Assembly: GCA_014649555.1 (NCBI GenBank)
Contig: BMTG01000016.1
Location: 62,001-126,000, forward strand
DNA length: 64,000 bases
From: Streptomyces globisporus
GTDB taxonomy: Bacteria; Actinomycetota; Actinomycetes; Streptomycetales; Streptomycetaceae
Reading direction: 5' to 3'
Notes under the pieces: model-generated
Seen by the model: only the letters and a program-made list of their open reading frames with translations
Database searches by the model: none
Told to the model about the DNA's origin: nothing
Program-made: the position numbers and the translations under genes
In this document: positions 61,009 to 64,000 of the stretch, one piece after another
Layout of the letters: each line of letters opens with the position of its first letter
Position numbering within the stretch: the first letter of the stretch is position 1

Positions 61009-61978
61009 ATCCACTCCTCAGTACGTGCCACTGCCCGCGCCCCATCAGACGCAGGCCCACCACTCCCATAACGAGCGGGAGTTCCGCAGGGGTCGGGAGC
61101 CGGACCATTCCATCGTGATCCGGGGGTGCCACACTATTCGACGGGGCCGGAGCCGCTGCCTCCGATGTGCGCGAGTCCGGGACCGCGCGGAAGGCGTCGC
61201 GCTCCTCCAGGGTGCTCCAGTGGCCGAACGGCCAGGCGATCACGACGGCCCGCCCCACGACCTCCTCCTCGGAGACCGTGCCCCGGTCGGGTTCGTCGAG
61301 GTGGAAGCGGGAGTCGGCGGAGTCGGACCGGTGGTCCCCCATCACGAAAAGCCGCCCCTCGGGAACCTTCACCTCGAACGAGATGGTCGAGGGCCGGTCG
61401 TCGGGGTGCAGGTACGTCTCGGCCAGCGGTACGCCGTTGACGGTGACCCGGCCGTCCTCGCCGCAGCACTTCACGGTGTCGCCGCCGACCGCGATGACCC
61501 GCTTGATCAGGTCCTGCTCGTCGTCGGACGGCAGCAGCCCGATGAAGGTCAGCAGCTCGGTGGCCTGCTTGACGCCGATCGGCGGGTCCTTCTTCTGCCC
61601 GGCGTTCTCCTGCTGGAGCCAGCCGCCGGGGTCCTTGAAGACCACGACGTCACCGCGCTGCGGCTTCGATCCGAACCACGGGGTCAGCTTGTCGACGAGC
61701 ACCCGGTCGCCGATCCGGATGGTCTGTTCCATCGACCCGGACGGGATGACGAACGCCTGGACCAGGAACGTCTTCAGGACGAGCGCGATCAGCAGCGCCA
61801 CGACGACGAGGACGGGTATCTCCTTCACCGCGGACCTGCGGCGCTTGCGCCGGACCTTCTTGGCGAGCTTGCGGCGCTCCGCCCGGGTGGGCAGCGAGCG
61901 CGGCGCGGTCGGCCTGGTCCCGGTCGGCAGGGACGCGCGGGGGTCGGATGCGCCGCGCGGGCGTCCGCGGTTACCCAT
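60902..61978 (-). CDS. type I signal peptidase (SipX-like, second of four) with extended C-terminus
   Basis: A 358-residue signal peptidase. An Arg/Lys-rich 50-residue N-tail, helix VLVVVALLIALVLKTFLV, Ser in VIPSGSMEQTI, Lys in LIKRVIAVGGD, and FVMGDHRSDSADSR. After a short hydrophobic segment (LPLVMGVVGL) there is an odd Arg/Gly-rich tail of about 45 residues, which overlaps the next gene by 107 bases. A TGAGGAG stop plus ribosome-site pattern is present in the +1 frame at about 61020, so the natural stop may have been lost by an indel. The start ATG 61978 overlaps the first gene by 8 bases. Confidence 0.87.
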   Translation of the reverse strand: MGNRGRPRGASDPRASLPTGTRPTAPRSLPTRAERRKLAKKVRRKRRRSAVKEIPVLVVVALLIALVLKTFLVQAFVIPSGSMEQTIRIGDRVLVDKLTPWFGSKPQRGDVVVFKDPGGWLQQENAGQKKDPPIGVKQATELLTFIGLLPSDDEQDLIKRVIAVGGDTVKCCGEDGRVTVNGVPLAETYLHPDDRPSTISFEVKVPEGRLFVMGDHRSDSADSRFHLDEPDRGTVSEEEVVGRAVVIAWPFGHWSTLEERDAFRAVPDSRTSEAAAPAPSNSVAPPDHDGMVRLPTPAELPLVMGVVGLRLMGRGQWHVLRSGCGGFGGRRTIRTRRTRGPSGARRVSRGRGGGPAGG

Positions 61979-62741
61979 GCGCCGCGCCAGGCGCCCGTAC
62001 GTCACCGAAGGCGCCGGTCCCGGTCAGCGAGCCGACCCGGGCGAGCGGCCAGCCCAGCCAGTCCACCCGGCCGGTCACCCGCTCGACGGGGACCATCCCG
62101 CCGCCGGGCGATCCGAGGTGGTCCCGGGAGTCGCTGGAGCGGCTGCGGTGGTCGCCCATCATCCAGAGGGTGCCGGCGGACACGACGATGTCGAAGGGCA
62201 CCCGGGAAGCGGTGTCACCGGGGTACAGGTACGGCTCGTCCACCACGGTCCCGTTGACCGCGAGTCTCCCCTGCTGGTCGCAGCACACGACGCGGTCCCC
62301 GCCCACGCCCACCACCCGCTTCACGAAGTCGGTGTCGGCGGGCTCCGCGAGCCCCAGGGAGGCCGCCGCCCCGCGCACCAGCCCGGTCAGGGGGTTCGCG
62401 TCGAGGTCCTCCCGTACGAACGACCCTGTGCCGTCGAAGACCACCACGTCGCCGCGCTCGGGCTCGGCGCCGAAACGGTACGCCAGTTTGTTCACGAGCA
62501 CCCGGTCGCCGACCTGCAGCGTGGGCTCCATCGAGCGGCTGGGAATCAGGAAGGGCTGGACCACGTAGGAGCTGAACAGCAGCAGGGCGACGGTGGCCAG
62601 GACCGCCCCGGCGAGCACCCGCCGCCAGGACAGCACGGAAGCGAGGCGGGGCCACGTACGCGAAGAGCGCGACCCCTCCCCGGACCCCGCGTCGGGTTCC
62701 GAGGAGCGGTCGCGCTCCGAGTGCTGTGCTTGCGTGTCCAT
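61971..62741 (-). CDS. type I signal peptidase (SipW-like, first of four)
   Basis: A 256-residue signal peptidase. N-helix VLAGAVLATVALLLFSSYVV, Ser in LIPSRSMEPTL, Lys in FVKRVVGVGGD, box E MMGDHRSRSSDSR. No second C-terminal transmembrane segment is seen, which sets it apart from the third and fourth copies. Start ATG 62741. It lies 66 bases behind rplS and is translationally coupled to the second sip gene. Confidence 0.9.
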   Translation of the reverse strand: MDTQAQHSERDRSSEPDAGSGEGSRSSRTWPRLASVLSWRRVLAGAVLATVALLLFSSYVVQPFLIPSRSMEPTLQVGDRVLVNKLAYRFGAEPERGDVVVFDGTGSFVREDLDANPLTGLVRGAAASLGLAEPADTDFVKRVVGVGGDRVVCCDQQGRLAVNGTVVDEPYLYPGDTASRVPFDIVVSAGTLWMMGDHRSRSSDSRDHLGSPGGGMVPVERVTGRVDWLGWPLARVGSLTGTGAFGDVRAPGAAHG

Positions 62742-62807
62742 CGCGGCCGAAGCTTATCCGGCCAGGCTGTGGACGGGTCATCCGCAGGGGGATGACCGGG
62801 CGACAGC

Positions 62808-63158
62808 TCAGTTGTCGCGCTTCTCCTTGATCTTCGCGGCCTTGCCGCGCAGCTCACGGAGGAAGTACAGCTTGGCGCGACGGACGTCACCGCGGGTGAC
62901 GAGCTCGATCTTCTCGAAGATCGGGCTGTGCACCGGGAAGGTGCGCTCGACGCCGACGGAGAACGAGACCTTGCGGACCGTGAAGGTCTCGCTGACGCCC
63001 GCGCCCTGGCGGCGGATGACAACACCCTTGAACTGCTGGATACGGGAGCGGTTGCCCTCGATCACGCGCACGTGGACGTTGACGGTGTCACCGGGGCGGA
63101 ACGCCGGGACGTCCGAACGGAGGGTGGCGGCATTGACGCCATCGAGCAGGGAAGCCAT
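62808..63158 (-). CDS. rplS: 50S ribosomal protein L19
   Basis: A 116-residue L19 of normal length: [40 protein letters not shown] and [16 protein letters not shown]. It sits at the 30S-50S interface. The ATG at 63158 is chosen by the usual N-terminus ASLLDGVN. The upstream nine residues are not family-like. trmD upstream and the sip genes downstream follow the known rpsP-rimM-trmD-rplS-sip order. Confidence 0.96.
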   Translation of the reverse strand: MASLLDGVNAATLRSDVPAFRPGDTVNVHVRVIEGNRSRIQQFKGVVIRRQGAGVSETFTVRKVSFSVGVERTFPVHSPIFEKIELVTRGDVRRAKLYFLRELRGKAAKIKEKRDN

Positions 63159-63289
63159 GGTTTCTGCTTTCTTCGCCGATGCCACAGGTCATCGACGGGA
63201 ATGTCGTTGAAGAGTTCGGAGTGCTGATCGCGTCGGGCGGGCGTCTTTCCCCCTGTGGCAGGGGCGCACGCCGGACGAACAGCAGCGGC

Positions 63290-64000
63290 CTATTCTTCCA
63301 CGGCGGTGGGCCTGCGCCAAAATCGGCCGCCGGGCTCCGGTGCGAAGCCGAGGATGGAGAGGATCTCGCGGTCCTTCTTGTCGAAGGCGCTCGCCTCGCA
63401 CCGCTCGATCAGATCGGGGCGGTTGAGGGCGGTACGGGCGAAGGCCTGGTCGCGCCGCCAGCGCGCGATCTTCCCGTGGTGGCCGCTGAGCAGGACGTCC
63501 GGGATGGTCCGGCCGCGCCACTCCGGCGGCTTGGTGTAGACGGGCCCCTCCAGGAGGTTGGCCATCGCGCCCGGGGCGAAGGAGTCGTCCCGGTGGGATT
63601 CGGCGTTGCCGAGGACGCCGGGCAGCAGCCGGGCCACCGCCTCCGTGATCACCAGGACGGCCGCTTCCCCGCCGGCCAGCACATAGTCCCCGATGGAGAC
63701 CTCGACGACCCGCAGCCGGGTGGCGTACTCGTCGATCACCCGGCGGTCGATGCCCTCGTAGCGGGCCGGAGTGAAGAGCAGCCAGGGCTCGGCGGAGAGT
63801 TCGACGGCCAGTTCCTGCGTGAACGGCCGGCCGCTGGGCGTGGGCACGACGAGAACCGGGGAGTGCGCCCCGGCCTCGTAGCCGTCGGCCAGGGACTCGT
63901 CCAGGGCGTCGCCCCAGGGCTCGGTCTTCATGACCATGCCGGGTCCGCCGCCGTAGGGGGTGTCGTCGACCGTGTTGTGCCGGTCGTACGTCCACTCCCG
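63290..64000 (-). CDS. trmD: tRNA (guanine37-N1)-methyltransferase, 5' end cut by window
   Basis: The last 236 residues of TrmD, which methylates G37 next to the anticodon. The knot region is clear: [15 protein letters not shown] at the window edge, [40 protein letters not shown] (in parts) and [20 protein letters not shown]. The N-terminal 40 or so residues are outside. It lies 131 bases before rplS. Confidence 0.95.
   Translation of the reverse strand, partial: REWTYDRHNTVDDTPYGGGPGMVMKTEPWGDALDESLADGYEAGAHSPVLVVPTPSGRPFTQELAVELSAEPWLLFTPARYEGIDRRVIDEYATRLRVVEVSIGDYVLAGGEAAVLVITEAVARLLPGVLGNAESHRDDSFAPGAMANLLEGPVYTKPPEWRGRTIPDVLLSGHHGKIARWRRDQAFARTALNRPDLIERCEASAFDKKDREILSILGFAPEPGGRFWRRPTAVEE

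Overview
The window looks like a Streptomyces chromosomal core region. It has very high G+C, GTG starts, many 1- to 4-base start/stop overlaps, WhiG, four tandem type I signal peptidases, a DasR-type operator before a chitinase, a TTA codon, and a gene order that, from memory, matches the SCO5594-SCO568x stretch of S. coelicolor in reverse. I count 58 protein genes, two of them cut by the window edges. I see no rRNA, tRNA, CRISPR array, insertion sequence or prophage.

Left part (1-11 kb): the 3' edge of an EPSP synthase gene, an acyl-CoA dehydrogenase, an aldehyde dehydrogenase, a PucR-type activator, an odd membrane P-loop protein with a degraded Walker A motif, and gabT. GabT plus this aldehyde dehydrogenase can carry GABA to succinate.

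Polyamine block (14.5-21.8 kb and 30-34.8 kb): one minus-strand operon holds an aldehyde dehydrogenase, a PotD-type lipoprotein, PotA/B/C transporter parts and a PuuB-like FAD oxidase. A second cluster holds an orphan PotD-type lipoprotein, another aminoaldehyde dehydrogenase, an Lrp/AsnC regulator and an omega-aminotransferase. With gabT they outline uptake of putrescine and related amines, conversion to GABA and entry into the TCA cycle. The glutamylation step (GlnA3/PuuA type) is not in the window. Between and around these lie PAP2 and chitinase genes, a NADAR protein, a COG1816 deaminase (probably aminofutalosine deaminase of menaquinone synthesis), a glycerophosphodiesterase, and a methyltransferase/two-component pair followed by a secreted serine hydrolase.

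Middle (35-46 kb): an ABC transporter whose ATPase has lost the signature and Q-loop motifs, an SRPBCC protein, a GT4/GT87-like glycosyltransferase pair, a second two-component system, and a thiamine transporter operon (thiB, fused double permease, ATPase) under a TPP riboswitch.

Right part (46-64 kb): growth and division housekeeping genes on the minus strand: trmD, rplS, four lepB/sip genes, a Nudix hydrolase, a DUF2469 protein, yraN, a YifB-type AAA protein, dprA with a large low-complexity insertion, whiG, a TetR regulator, rpsB-tsf, pyrH-frr-cdsA and rlmN. Among them, on the plus strand, sits an M23 peptidase gene with a TTA codon, whose 3' end is formed by a repeat that I recall as widespread in Streptomyces.
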